Assembly (NCBI GenBank): GCA_030142905.1
Contig: JASJOG010000247.1
Span: 248,001-312,000, forward strand
Direction: 5' to 3'
DNA length: 64,000 bases
DNA from: Heliopora coerulea
Lineage: Eukaryota > Cnidaria > Anthozoa > Scleralcyonacea > Helioporidae
The position numbers and the translations under genes are program-made. Under the pieces are notes generated by a model. It was given only the letters and a program-made list of their open reading frames with translations. It made no database searches and was not told the DNA's origin. Positions 19,972 through 29,959 of the stretch are shown here, in pieces; positions within the stretch are counted from its first letter, which is position 1; each line of letters starts with the position of its first letter.

Positions 19972-21039
19972 TCAGGTTGGATATTGATTGACAAAACCAA
20001 GTACATAATCCTTAAACTTGGCTGGCATCTTCCGGTTCCTACTTGGACGCCAGTAGACATCACTACCATGACTTGGCAAGGAATCCATATTTGTTTGGGG
20101 TTGGGAACATGCTGGCATGTCCAGGTCCGCTGGTTCAGGGCTTGAGTTCGTGGGTTCACTTGATCTGTGGTTGGGTATGTCAATCAGGGTTCCCTGTGGT
20201 TCATTTATCTTGTTTTCTTTGGGGCTTAGTGGGGTTGATGCTGCACTTACGTCACCAGTAGATTGCTCTAAGCGTTTCTTTACATGTGTTACATTCTTTC
20301 GATACTGAACTCCATCTGCTTCCACGACCACGCTGTTGCCGTGTTTCTGAACTACTGTAAAAGGATTTGGTCTGAATAATGTGGATAACTTGTTTCTTTT
20401 CTCCTGCCTCAATAACACAGTGTCACCTTTTTGGATGTTACTGTCACAGGCCTTTCTCCTGTTGTCTGCATACACTTTCCCTTTTTCTTTCCTTTCACTA
20501 TCATGGTCTTTCACTTCACTTTCTGTCCGAACCTCTGACAGTTGGGGTAACTTTGTTCTGTACGTCCTTCTATAGAGAAGTTCTGCTGGACTTATTCCAG
20601 TCGTACTGTGTGGTGTGCTTCGATACATTATCAGGAAGTTATCTAATTCTGACTTCAGGTCATGACCCTCTGCTTGTGCAATCTGTAGCCGCTTTAGGAT
20701 ACTACGGTTCTGTCTCTCGACTTCACCATTAGCTTGGGGCCATAGTGGTGTATTCCTTCGGTGTTCAATTCCATTCTTCTTTAAATATGTCCTGAAGTGG
20801 TCACTTGCAAACTGTGGTCCATTATCTGTTCTGATTGAGAATGGCAACCCATGAGTAACAAACACTTTGTTCAGTATAGACACAATCTTCTCTGCAGTTG
20901 TGGACTTTGTAAATTCTAGCTCAAAGAATCTACTGTAATAATCTACCACAACAAATATGTAGTCAACTGACGGTAATGGACCTAGCAAGTCACATGCTAA
21001 GTGTTCCCATGGTGCATTGGGTAGTTCGGTGCGGCTCAT
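19972..21039 (-). CDS. Gypsy integrase core and C-terminal region
   Basis: The 355-residue ORF starts just before APWEHLACDLLGPLP, which carries the first catalytic Asp. The second Asp is in IRTDNGPQFAS and the Glu in PQANGEVERQNRSIL, so the DDE triad is complete. The C-terminus has a basic region and a Pro/Ser-rich tail. In intact relatives it is continuous with the polyprotein encoded at 21066-24083; here the two are separated by stops and a frame change at about 21040-21065. A repeated word (CCATGGCAATGCTTG twice, 21069-21103) suggests that a small tandem duplication contributed to the break. Confidence 0.93.
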   Translation of the reverse strand: MSRTELPNAPWEHLACDLLGPLPSVDYIFVVVDYYSRFFELEFTKSTTAEKIVSILNKVFVTHGLPFSIRTDNGPQFASDHFRTYLKKNGIEHRRNTPLWPQANGEVERQNRSILKRLQIAQAEGHDLKSELDNFLIMYRSTPHSTTGISPAELLYRRTYRTKLPQLSEVRTESEVKDHDSERKEKGKVYADNRRKACDSNIQKGDTVLLRQEKRNKLSTLFRPNPFTVVQKHGNSVVVEADGVQYRKNVTHVKKRLEQSTGDVSAASTPLSPKENKINEPQGTLIDIPNHRSSEPTNSSPEPADLDMPACSQPQTNMDSLPSHGSDVYWRPSRNRKMPAKFKDYVLGFVNQYPT

Positions 21040-21065
21040 TGGTTCTGGTTTGGTAGGTTAAGACA

Positions 21066-24000
21066 CTACCATGGCAATGCTTGACAACCATGGCAATGCT
21101 TGCAAAACCTCTCAGCCTCTTTATCGATTCCAGGCCACCATACTTTACTTCTCAGCCTCTGTTTCATTGCTACGATTCCAGGATGACCCTCATGGGCTAA
21201 CTTAAGTACCTGTGTGCGAAGTGTTTGTGGTATTACAATTCTAGTTCCACGCAACACAAGCATTCCAATAGCACATAATTCTCTGCGAACTGGTACGTAC
21301 TGTTTGAACTTCATGCTATGCCAGTTCCCTGTGAACAGACTTTCTCTTACACTCTCTAGCTCTGAGTCATACTCTGATGCCCTCTCTACTTTACGGGTTG
21401 TCATAGCAATGGGTGTTGATTCTGTTGCCACTAACTTCACATATTCATCAATGTTACCTCCTTGATCAGGGGATTGTGCTGGGGCTAATAGCCGTGACAA
21501 TGAGTCTGCTATATTCTTAGGTCCTGGGATGTACCTCACAGTGAACGTATATGGTTGCATTCTCAGTAGCCACCTCTCAATTCTTGCACATGTCTTCGAC
21601 TTGGGTGAGAATATACATTCTAAGGGCTTATGGTCAGTTAGTAGTTGAAATTCCGATCCATAGATATATGCATGAAATCTTTCACAAGCCCATACAATTG
21701 CAAATGCTTCCTTCTCAGTCTGTGAGTACTTTTGTTCTGTGCTGCTCAAGCTGCGACTTGCATAACTAATCACTCTATATTCATCTCCTTGCTCTTGAAC
21801 TAGTACTGCCCCTAGTCCAACTGGACTTGCATCTGCAATTACCATAGTTAGTGCACTCTTGTCAAAATAACCCAAGGTTTCAGTATTTGATAGTCGCTTC
21901 TTTAACTCGTCAAATGATTCTTGCTGTTCTGTCCCCCACACAAATGGTTCTTGTGCCTTTGTAAGTTTACGTAGTGGTGCTGACACCGTAGCGAGATCTG
22001 GGATAAAACGAGCCATGAAATTCACAAGTTCCAAGAAGCTCCTCACTTCACTAGCATTCTTAGGCTCACGAGCATCAACGACTGCCTTAACTTTAACTTC
22101 TGCTGGCCCAATTCCATGTGCCGATAACACATGTCCCATGAACTCCAGGTGTGACATCTTAAACTGACACTTGTCACGGTTAAATGTGAAACCTCTCTTA
22201 CTCAGCACTTGCACAACTCTCTCAACTCTCTTGTCATGCTCTTCTTCAGTTGGTGCATGCACAACTACATCATCAAGAATGTTATGGGCTCCCTCGCACT
22301 CCTGTAAGACCTGCTGAAGGATTTTCTGATACATCTCGGGAGCACAACTTACACCAAACATGAGTCGTTTGTATCGGTATAGTCCCTGATGGGTTGCAAA
22401 AGTGGTAATGTCCCTTAACTCAGGTGCTAGTTCAATTTGATGGTAGGCTGAATTCAGATCTAACTTGCTAAAGAATTTACTCTGATTCAAATCTTGCAAG
22501 ACCTCATCAATTGTGGGTATTGGATACCGTTCGCGTTTCACTGCAGTGTTGGCTTGCCGCATGTCAACACACAAGCGGATATCACCTGACGCCTTTGGTA
22601 CTACCACAACTGGGGAAACCCATGAACTTGGTCCATTGACTTTCTCTACAATGTCCAGTTCAACCAGCTCATCCAGTTTCTGGCTTAGTTTATCTCGTAA
22701 ATGATAAGGTACTCTGCGCATGGGTTGGGCAACAGGTTCAACCTCATGGTCAATGGGTATTTTCAGCTGAAAATCCTTGAGTTTACCAATGCCCTCACAA
22801 CAATTGGGGTATTTATGCAATATGTTTGACTGTTCTGAGTTATTTCCACCCGTATGTTGTATAGCATTGACTCCTGGGCCTAATTTCAATACTCCCAAAG
22901 CTTTAGCGGTTTTTCTCCCAAGTAGAGCTTGCCCTTCTCCCTCAATAACCATAAACTCAGCATTATCTACAGCTCTCTCTCCAACTGACACTTTTGCAGT
23001 GAACATTCCTGCAACAGTTAGTGATTGTTTACTACCATATGGGTAAAGGTTGTGTGAGCATTTCTTGGACTCACAGTGGATCTGATTAGACTTCAGATGT
23101 TCCCACAACTTCCTATCAATGACACTACAGGTTGCTCCAGAGTCAATAATCATGGTAATGGGTATTCCTCCAACAACAACAGTTATTTTACCATCATTAG
23201 TGTCATTGGGTTTATCAATAACAATAAAGGCATACCGTGTTCCATCACTAGGTTTGTTTTCAGTTCCCGCTTGTCTTACCTTATCATGTTTTCCTTTTCC
23301 TCCAGTAGCCCTCTGAAATTTCCTCTGTTTTGTCTTGCAAACACTCTCGAAATGGCCAGTATTTTTGCACTTCCGGCACTGTTGACCTTTAGCTGGGCAT
23401 TTGGGATGGTCAGCCTTGTGACCTTCAAAACCACAGCGATAACATTTGGGTTTACCTTCTCCAATTTTTTTCTTGAAGTAAGGTTTCTTTTTCACCACAT
23501 TAACAGCTTCATTCTGGTTCTCTTCGATCGAACTAGCTTGCCTTTCTGCGTCTTCCATTGCACGAGCAATTTCACGTAACTTTTGCAGTGTCAAGTCTCG
23601 ACCTTTCTGGAGTAATCTCAGTCGAAGTTTGTGTGATAAACAACCACTGATAACTTGATCCCGAATTTGCTCCTCAACTGCTGCATTTGCTCCAAAATCA
23701 CAGGTCTGGGCTTTGTGTCGAAGCCTCGTAATGTACTGTTCGATATTTTCGTTAGGTAATTGCTTGACTTCCCGAAACGCTAACCTTTCATATGGAGTAT
23801 TGGACTGAGGTTTGAAATGCGTGTTCAACGCTCTCGTGGCCTTCTCATAAACGTCGCTTTCATCGTCTGTTATTTCCTGCAGGGTAAAATATATATCCTG
23901 TACTCTCATGCCAGCCGTATGTAATAGCAGTGCTTTCTTTTGTGCCGGGTTGGTAACCCCTTTCCCAGCAGCGAACAACTCAAACGCGCAAAGCCATCTT

Positions 24001-24083
24001 TCCCATCGAGAAGCTAATGCCGACGATTCGGTGCAATCAAAATGTCCTAATCCTTGGATTTCTGTTAAAGAAACGGTCGCCAT
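21066..24083 (-). CDS. Gypsy Gag-Pol: zinc knuckles, protease, RT, RNase H, integrase N-terminus
   Basis: The ORF has 1005 residues. Residues 1-200 form a Gag-like region with QYITRLRHKAQTC. Two zinc knuckles at 214-249 are CYRCGFEGHKADHPKC and CRKCKNTGHFESVC. The aspartic protease motif DSGATCSVID begins at 314. The reverse transcriptase has FSKLDLNSAYHQIEL and the catalytic ILDDVVV. RNase H has VIADASPVGLGAVL and TDHKPLE. The HHCC zinc motif of integrase lies near the end (HEGHPGI...CKHCHGCQ). Gag and Pol are one frame, so no frameshift is needed. The start codon overlaps the putative primer-binding site. The long open frame supports a young element, although integrase is split off. Confidence 0.95.
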   Translation of the reverse strand: MATVSLTEIQGLGHFDCTESSALASRWERWLCAFELFAAGKGVTNPAQKKALLLHTAGMRVQDIYFTLQEITDDESDVYEKATRALNTHFKPQSNTPYERLAFREVKQLPNENIEQYITRLRHKAQTCDFGANAAVEEQIRDQVISGCLSHKLRLRLLQKGRDLTLQKLREIARAMEDAERQASSIEENQNEAVNVVKKKPYFKKKIGEGKPKCYRCGFEGHKADHPKCPAKGQQCRKCKNTGHFESVCKTKQRKFQRATGGKGKHDKVRQAGTENKPSDGTRYAFIVIDKPNDTNDGKITVVVGGIPITMIIDSGATCSVIDRKLWEHLKSNQIHCESKKCSHNLYPYGSKQSLTVAGMFTAKVSVGERAVDNAEFMVIEGEGQALLGRKTAKALGVLKLGPGVNAIQHTGGNNSEQSNILHKYPNCCEGIGKLKDFQLKIPIDHEVEPVAQPMRRVPYHLRDKLSQKLDELVELDIVEKVNGPSSWVSPVVVVPKASGDIRLCVDMRQANTAVKRERYPIPTIDEVLQDLNQSKFFSKLDLNSAYHQIELAPELRDITTFATHQGLYRYKRLMFGVSCAPEMYQKILQQVLQECEGAHNILDDVVVHAPTEEEHDKRVERVVQVLSKRGFTFNRDKCQFKMSHLEFMGHVLSAHGIGPAEVKVKAVVDAREPKNASEVRSFLELVNFMARFIPDLATVSAPLRKLTKAQEPFVWGTEQQESFDELKKRLSNTETLGYFDKSALTMVIADASPVGLGAVLVQEQGDEYRVISYASRSLSSTEQKYSQTEKEAFAIVWACERFHAYIYGSEFQLLTDHKPLECIFSPKSKTCARIERWLLRMQPYTFTVRYIPGPKNIADSLSRLLAPAQSPDQGGNIDEYVKLVATESTPIAMTTRKVERASEYDSELESVRESLFTGNWHSMKFKQYVPVRRELCAIGMLVLRGTRIVIPQTLRTQVLKLAHEGHPGIVAMKQRLRSKVWWPGIDKEAERFCKHCHGCQALPW

Positions 24084-24094
24084 CCTCGTCGCCA
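24080..24094 (-). promoter_or_regulatory. Putative primer-binding site
   Basis: TGGCGACGAGGATGG starts five bases inside the 5' LTR on the minus strand. It opens with the TGG expected for pairing with a tRNA CCA end. The tRNA was not identified. The Gag ATG lies inside it. Confidence 0.6.
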
Positions 24095-24470
24095 GAAAAT
24101 GTACTGTATCAGGATCAAAACATGCTGTAAGATACCACCGATGGCACGGATTTAACCAGATATCGAGACGGATTCAACCAGAATAAAAACACACAACAAC
24201 ATCGATGCAATTGAAGAACCAGGCGGAAAACGTATTCGAATGATGAAAATCAATGCCCAGCAAAAAATTCTTAACACAGGCATATTTGTGTCAAAAGGTT
24301 TGTTGAGATCTAACGTTTCGTTGCTTAAGACGCAACATCATCAGAGAATGAAAAAAAGACGATGAGACAATCATTAAAATATTATTACAAAGCTAATTAG
24401 CATAAATTTGGCGTTTGAGAGGAAATAGGAAGTGATGAGATGTCAGAGGTGGCGAAGAGGGTACAGGCAA

Positions 24471-25679
24471 TCAGAATAAGGAAAGAGGAATTGAGCTTGA
24501 TTGTGAGTTGAGGGTAGGATTAAGTTTGTGGATGAGTAAGCTTTCCCTGATGAGGAGTTCATGAGTGATTGATGAAGAGGAGTGAGAGAGGATGGTGAAA
24601 TCGTCTGATGTAGTGGGATGACCAGTGTCGTGGTGATGTGATAGAATGTTTGTTGTGGAGGGGTTAGCACGCTCTTTGCCAGTAAGGGCTGAGATACCCA
24701 AGTGATCGGCAATCCGTGTGTGGAGAAGTCGGCTTGTTTGGCCTACATACGACGCATTACAGCATCGACACTTAAAAAGATACACAACACGGGATTTTAA
24801 ACCATTGGGCATCCTGTCCTTAAAAGAAAAGAAGTGTGCTAGGCGGAGCGACGGACGGAAAACAAAACGAATAGAAATATGAGGGAAGGCCTGTGAGCAA
24901 AGCTTACGGATTTGTGTTCGAATCTGGAGGCTGTGTTGTCCAGTGAAGGGAAGGCAGAAGTATATAATCTTTTTAGGTGCAAGGGAAACTTTGGGTACGG
25001 GCGAAAATTTGTTGTCTAAAAAACGGCGAATACAATTGTCTAGAAAATTTCGGGGGTAGCCGTTGAGAGAAAATAGTTTCTTAAAATTATCAAGTTCGGA
25101 GTGAAAAGTAATGTAGGTCGAACAAACGTTAAAATAGCGATTTAAAAGAGACATAACTAGACCTTTTTTGTAGGTAAACGGAATAAAGCTATCAAAATTT
25201 GTATATAGGCCGGTAAAGGTGGATTTGCGAAAGACGGAGGTGGTGAAATAGCTATTATCTCGTGTGATTTTAACATCAAGAAATGATAATGATTTGTTAA
25301 TTTCATTTTCAACAGTATAAACAATATTAGGGTGCTGACGGATTAAAAAGTTAAGAAAAGCGTTTATGTGGTTATTGGAACGAAACAATAAGAAGCAGTC
25401 GTCAACATATCTACGATACAAAACAGGTTTAAAGTCAGACGGACAGAGTTCAAGCCAATTTTGTTCATGCCATGAGAGAAAAATATCCGCAAAAAGCGGT
25501 CCCAACGGAGACCCCATGGCTACACCATCTATTTGTTCGTAGAGAACACCGTTAAATAAAAAATGACAATTTTTAACAGATAATTGTAAAAGTTTTGTAA
25601 AATCAACCCTATTGAAACCATGAAAATGTGTGCAGTTGGAGAATAATTTGGTAACAATGATGTCAATCGTTTCATCCAA
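24471..25679 (-). CDS. Penelope RT/GIY-YIG protein, truncated (left copy)
   Basis: 402 residues beginning inside the reverse transcriptase at DETIDIIVTKLF. It has the RT motifs GVAMGSPLGPLFADIF and YRRYVDDCF, the FLDVKI motif, and then a GIY-YIG-type nuclease with VVYLFKCRCCNASYVGQTSR and a downstream HH-rich zone (ILSHHHDTGH). It ends at a stop after SSSIPLSLF. It differs from the right copy at only a few residues (for example RQHPNIVYTV versus FTV). The N-terminal RT fingers are missing, so it is probably inactive. Confidence 0.93.
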   Translation of the reverse strand: MDETIDIIVTKLFSNCTHFHGFNRVDFTKLLQLSVKNCHFLFNGVLYEQIDGVAMGSPLGPLFADIFLSWHEQNWLELCPSDFKPVLYRRYVDDCFLLFRSNNHINAFLNFLIRQHPNIVYTVENEINKSLSFLDVKITRDNSYFTTSVFRKSTFTGLYTNFDSFIPFTYKKGLVMSLLNRYFNVCSTYITFHSELDNFKKLFSLNGYPRNFLDNCIRRFLDNKFSPVPKVSLAPKKIIYFCLPFTGQHSLQIRTQIRKLCSQAFPHISIRFVFRPSLRLAHFFSFKDRMPNGLKSRVVYLFKCRCCNASYVGQTSRLLHTRIADHLGISALTGKERANPSTTNILSHHHDTGHPTTSDDFTILSHSSSSITHELLIRESLLIHKLNPTLNSQSSSIPLSLF

Positions 25680-25734
25680 AGGGATGTTGGATTAATTCTG
25701 ATAATTAAAAAGGATTAATTCTGATAATTTAATC

Positions 25735-26985
25735 ATGGCAAGCTTTGATATCAAGTCCCTCTTTACCAACATCCCTTTGGATGAAACGATTGACATCATT
25801 GTTACCAAATTATTCTCCAACTGCACACATTTTCATGGTTTCAATAGGGTTGATTTTACAAAACTTTTACAATTATCTGTTAAAAATTGTCATTTTTTAT
25901 TTAACGGTGTTCTCTACGAACAAATAGATGGTGTAGCCATGGGGTCTCCGTTGGGACCGCTTTTTGCGGATATTTTTCTCTCATGGCATGAACAAAATTG
26001 GCTTGAACTCTGTCCGTCTGACTTTAAACCTGTTTTGTATCGTAGATATGTTGACGACTGCTTCTTATTGTTTCGTTCCAATAACCACATAAACGCTTTT
26101 CTTAACTTTTTAAACCGTCAGCACCCTAATATTGTTTTTACTGTTGAAAATGAAATTAACAAATCATTATCATTTCTTGATGTTAAAATCACACGAGATA
26201 ATAGCTATTTCACCACCTCCGTCTTTCGCAAATCCACCTTTACCGGCCTATATACAAATTTTGATAGCTTTATTCCGTTTACCTACAAAAAAGGTCTAGT
26301 TATGTCTCTTTTAAATCGCTATTTTAACGTTTGTTCGACCTACATTACTTTTCACTCCGAACTTGATAATTTTAAGAAACTATTTTCTCTCAACGGCTAC
26401 CCCCGAAATTTTCTAGACAATTGTATTCGCCGTTTTTTAGACAACAAATTTTCGCCCGTACCCAAAGTTTCCCTTGCACCTAAAAAGATTATATACTTCT
26501 GCCTTCCCTTCACTGGACAACACAGCCTCCAGATTCGAACACAAATCCGTAAGCTTTGCTCACAGGCCTTCCCTCATATTTCTATTCGTTTTGTTTTCCG
26601 TCCGTCGCTCCGCCTAGCACACTTCTTTTCTTTTAAGGACAGGATGCCCAATGGTTTAAAATCCCGTGTTGTGTATCTTTTTAAGTGTCGATGCTGTAAT
26701 GCGTCGTATGTAGGCCAAACAAGCCGACTTCTCCACACACGGATTGCCGATCACTTGGGTATCTCAGCCCTTACTGGCAAAGAGCGTGCTAACCCCTCCA
26801 CAACAAACATTCTATCACATCACCACGACACTGGCCATCCCACTACATCAGACGATTTCACCATCCTCTCTCACTCCTCTTCATCAATCACTCATGAACT
26901 CCTCATCAGGGAAAGCTTACTCATCCACAAACTTAATCCTACCCTCAACTCACAATCAAGCTCAATTCTTCTTTCCTTATTCTGA
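25735..26985 (+). CDS. Penelope RT/GIY-YIG protein, truncated (right copy)
   Basis: 416 residues starting MASFDIKSLFTNIPLDETID, which includes the first catalytic Asp region (FDIKSLFTNIP) that the left copy lacks. YVDD is at residues 105-108. The GIY-YIG endonuclease spans about 312-400 (VYLFKC, SYVGQTSR, HTRIADHLG, ELLIRESLLIHKLNPTLN). Penelope RTs are related to telomerase RT, and this nuclease makes the target nick. The ATG is probably an internal Met of the full protein, since RT motifs 0-2 are absent. Confidence 0.93.
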   Translation: MASFDIKSLFTNIPLDETIDIIVTKLFSNCTHFHGFNRVDFTKLLQLSVKNCHFLFNGVLYEQIDGVAMGSPLGPLFADIFLSWHEQNWLELCPSDFKPVLYRRYVDDCFLLFRSNNHINAFLNFLNRQHPNIVFTVENEINKSLSFLDVKITRDNSYFTTSVFRKSTFTGLYTNFDSFIPFTYKKGLVMSLLNRYFNVCSTYITFHSELDNFKKLFSLNGYPRNFLDNCIRRFLDNKFSPVPKVSLAPKKIIYFCLPFTGQHSLQIRTQIRKLCSQAFPHISIRFVFRPSLRLAHFFSFKDRMPNGLKSRVVYLFKCRCCNASYVGQTSRLLHTRIADHLGISALTGKERANPSTTNILSHHHDTGHPTTSDDFTILSHSSSSITHELLIRESLLIHKLNPTLNSQSSSILLSLF

Positions 26986-27322
26986 TTGCCTGTACCCTCT
27001 TCGCCACCTCTGACATCTCATCACTTCCTATTTCCTCTCAAACGCCAAATTTATGCTAATTAGCTTTGTAATAATATTTTAATGATTGTCTCATCGTCTT
27101 TTTTTCATTCTCTGATGATGTTGCGTCTTAAGCAACGAAACGTTAGATCTCAACAAACCTTTTGACACAAATATGCCTGTGTTAAGAATTTTTTGCTGGG
27201 CATTGATTTTCATCATTCGAACACAACAACATGTTCGTTTACTTCTCCTCCTCACTCTTTACGCATGCTCATTACATCAAGGGGGGTGGGAAGAGATGCA
27301 AAGTTACAAACACTACAAGAAC

Positions 27323-28840
27323 TTGTTTCTTTCTTTCTTTCTACTATAATGAGAACAACAGATAATGAGAAACTTTATAACATGAAATCTATGAAATCTT
27401 AAAACATTCTAAATTGTGTCAAATCATAAACTGGTGGGTGATACCAAGAGAAAACTACTAACTATACATTTAACCCTCCAAGTTGGCTGCCAATACAACA
27501 ATAAGTTCTGTTAATGTTGGTAATTAAACTGTTCATTAAACTATTTACTGTATTTTCTCAATTAAGAACAGTAGCACTTTTTAAATTTTTAGTGTTTTGG
27601 ATGTGGAGCTCATTCACGGGTGGTATTTATTTGAGGGCAGCATTCTTTAAAAAATCACAACAATTGTACACAATAACAAGCAAATGTTAACAACTGAAAA
27701 ACATTCTAATACAGGAGAATAAATTTCAGAGGCTGGTTTAGATTGAGTTGTACTGCACATGTATTTTAGTTTGGCTCCCCGAACAATTCAGTTTGATGAT
27801 GCTTCGATTAAGTGCTGCATTGTTGTGAATGAATGCATTGCTTGTTCAAGGGCAGCACTCTTTAATATTTTTGCTCTCACATGCGGTGCTTAATTAGGGA
27901 TGGAGCTAAATTGGGTAAATATGGTAATCAGTTTGCCTTTCTGCCTGCCATATTTGGTTGGCTACTAAATGTTTTTGCACTGGTATCTTTAGGATATCAA
28001 TGGGAAACCTACACTTGGAGGGTTGATGAAATTACTTAAGCAAAAAGTAAATCTCACGCAGGCAGAAAAGTAAATTTATAGACACAGGAAAAAGCTAATA
28101 AGCCAGAAACTCAACTCTATATTTGAAAGAGAAAACAAACAATAGTAGGATAATCTTCAAGATGAACAAGTTGGTACTCAGGGATTTCCAATTTTATAAG
28201 TTTCACAGATCCGAAATACTTCAGTTAACAACGAAAATTTCTTACTGTATAATGATTAAAAACCGTCTTTTATGGGACTGCATGAAAATGACAAATAGCA
28301 CTCACATTACATTGAAAATATGGACAAATATCACTCGATTCAAGAAATTTAAACCAACCCAACGACGCTGCATGTGAACTGGTCTGAATCTTGAGGTTTA
28401 GACATGAAATCAAACTTCATAATATCACTCAAAAATGCAGGTTTAACTATAATAAACAAATCAAATTAACCGTACTTTCGGCTAGAAGTGCAGTGAATAC
28501 AGGAATAAATAAAATTAGTACTGCATCTGCCAACATTTTATCACTCTACTTGTCACTTCGGTCAACTTTAGTGAGGTTGAAATGAAGCTGTACACTGTAC
28601 GAAGGGAGGGGAGAGACAGTAGCTGAACGTAGCTGGTTTTGAGACGAGTTCCCAGGATCTGGTTGTTGAAAACACTGATGGTTGAAAAAGACATTAATTT
28701 CAATTTTGCTTGTCCTCATTTAATGGTACCTGCTACTTGATTAAGTTTAATGTAAAAATTAGCTTTTTTCTACGGCATATCTCGATTTTGTGTTGAAGCA
28801 GCATTATTGACAAGGCATTAAGTGCGCTAACAATATCTCA
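27323..28840. other. No gene seen
   Basis: AT-rich sequence to the right of the gypsy element. A short pyrimidine run (TTTCTTTCTTTCTTTC, 27327-27342) is the only feature; no exon or TE end was recognised. Confidence 0.45.
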
Positions 28841-28843
28841 CAA

Positions 28844-28877
28844 GGGTAGGTGGGGGGGTGGGGGGGTGGGTGGGTGA
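28844..28877 (+). repeat. G-rich tract with quadruplex potential
   Basis: Five or more runs of at least three G separated by single T or TA/T linkers, ending GGGTGGGTGAG. It is followed from about 29030 by a GT-rich imperfect repeat. Confidence 0.7.
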
Positions 28878-29319
28878 GCGGAGAATCCAAGGTTTCTGCT
28901 AAGCGGTGGGAATATAGATTCTCACCACTTCGGCACCCAATTCGAAATGGTACGGGTTCGGTAAGGGATGTCCCTCGTGCCACTGTGTGGGTCCCGAGTG
29001 TTTTTTCTGAGAAAAATTAGGTGGGGGTGTTTTGCGTTGCGTGTGGTGTGGGTGCACATATGGTGATGTAATGTGTGCGGAGAGTTGTGCATGGCGTATG
29101 TGTGCCTGTATGCGCGTATATGTAAGTGATTTAATGTCACTAAACATGATTTTAGAAAGACTTCTGATAAAAGAAATAATCTTAAAACAATCAGGAGTAA
29201 AGTTGTTTTCATACAAGCCGGCTCCATGTCGCCTCTGCCGGGTGTGCGAGGAAGTGATGAAAAACACACTCCTCATGAAATCGGTCTCATGGGTATCGAC
29301 GAATTAAAAAGTTAGCATT

Positions 29320-29470
29320 TTGATTGATCATACTGAGATTGAATTTCGATCTTGTAAGTGTGCAATATTAGCCATGAAGAAGAGAAAATTCCAGAAATAT
29401 GAAGGTACAGAGTTGCCAGACCATAAAATCAAAGTTATCCAGAGGAAGGAGTCCTACAAGTTCAACTCTG
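29320..29470 (+). pseudogene. Non-LTR reverse transcriptase fragment
   Basis: The frame reads FRSCKCAILAMKKRKFQKYE then GTELPDHKIKVIQRKESYKF. This resembles the stretch of LINE reverse transcriptases between the catalytic core and the thumb (KCA-L-K-GK...G-LP...YKYLG). It loses the pattern after YKF. A short relic, with no other part nearby. Confidence 0.5.
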
Positions 29471-29834
29471 AGTGTGAAAAAAAAAAACCGGAAAAAACGC
29501 CAGTAACATTATTCCGACCCCTGAATAAACTAATAATTTGGTCCCAGTATAGTTTAAAAGGAAGGAAATCAAAGCTGACTTTCAAAGACTTTTCTATCTG
29601 TAGGATACCTTTAAGTAAGTGCATAATGACTTTCATCTCAGTGCAATAAAAATTCCATTTCAATATGTCAAAGTGTGTCCAATACCATACCCTGCCTCGC
29701 TAGCATGTTGTATATAACACGGTTTCTCTCGCTCGAGCAAATTCACGAGCAATACTCTACTTTCAGAGACTGCGAGCCTCTTAACCTAGTTTACTAAGGT
29801 GATGTACCTGCACGTGCCATGTGGTATGTTTAGA

Positions 29835-29950
29835 CTGCCGAAGTCAACTGAAAAATGTTGACTAGAGCGGGATTTGAACTCGCACCTTCGGGATACCGCT
29901 CCGCCGCTCTACCTGTTGAACTATTTTTCAGTTGACTTCGGCAGTGTAGG
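29835..29950 (-). mobile_element. tRNA-like SINE bounded by short inverted repeats
   Basis: On the minus strand it has an A-box-like TAGTTCAACAGGTAGAG and a B box GAGTTCAAATCCC. The outer words GCCGAAGTCAACTGAAAAA (29837-29855) and their complement (29928-29946) form a 19-bp inverted repeat. A sister copy with the same head (ACTGCAAAAGTCAACT) is at 41994-42094. Confidence 0.6.
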
Positions 29951-29959
29951 TTAATTGTG

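Larger units (their letters stand above)
24203..27220. mobile_element. Head-to-head pair of Penelope-like elements
   Basis: A 3018-bp insert flanked by the 12-bp duplication ACACAACAACAT (24191-24202 and 27221-27232) inside the gypsy 5' LTR. Two nearly identical 5'-truncated copies point away from each other around a short junction (25691-25737) containing a doubled GGATTAATTCTGATAATT word. Inverted truncated twins are a known outcome of Penelope integration. The outer ends, GAATGATGAAAATCAATGCC and its complement, define the 3' termini; the left end has about 32 extra bases. Both tails contain a hammerhead-like motif. Confidence 0.95.
19653..27317 (-). mobile_element. Ty3/gypsy LTR retrotransposon, split in its 5' LTR by a Penelope pair
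   Basis: LTRs start TGTACTGTATCAGG and end CACTACA on the plus strand, so on the coding (minus) strand they begin TGTAGTG and end TACA. The target duplication AGAAC is at 19648-19652 and 27318-27322. The LTRs are only about 185 bp and nearly identical, which indicates a recent insertion. Order on the minus strand: 5' LTR (27317 down to 24100, interrupted), primer-binding site, gag-protease-RT-RNase H-integrase, polypurine tract, 3' LTR. It lies in the same orientation as TMCO1, apparently in its intron. Confidence 0.95.

Noticed and set aside
19833..24186. Plus-strand ORFs opposite the gypsy element
   Set aside because: They are antisense shadows of the gag-pol and integrase frames.
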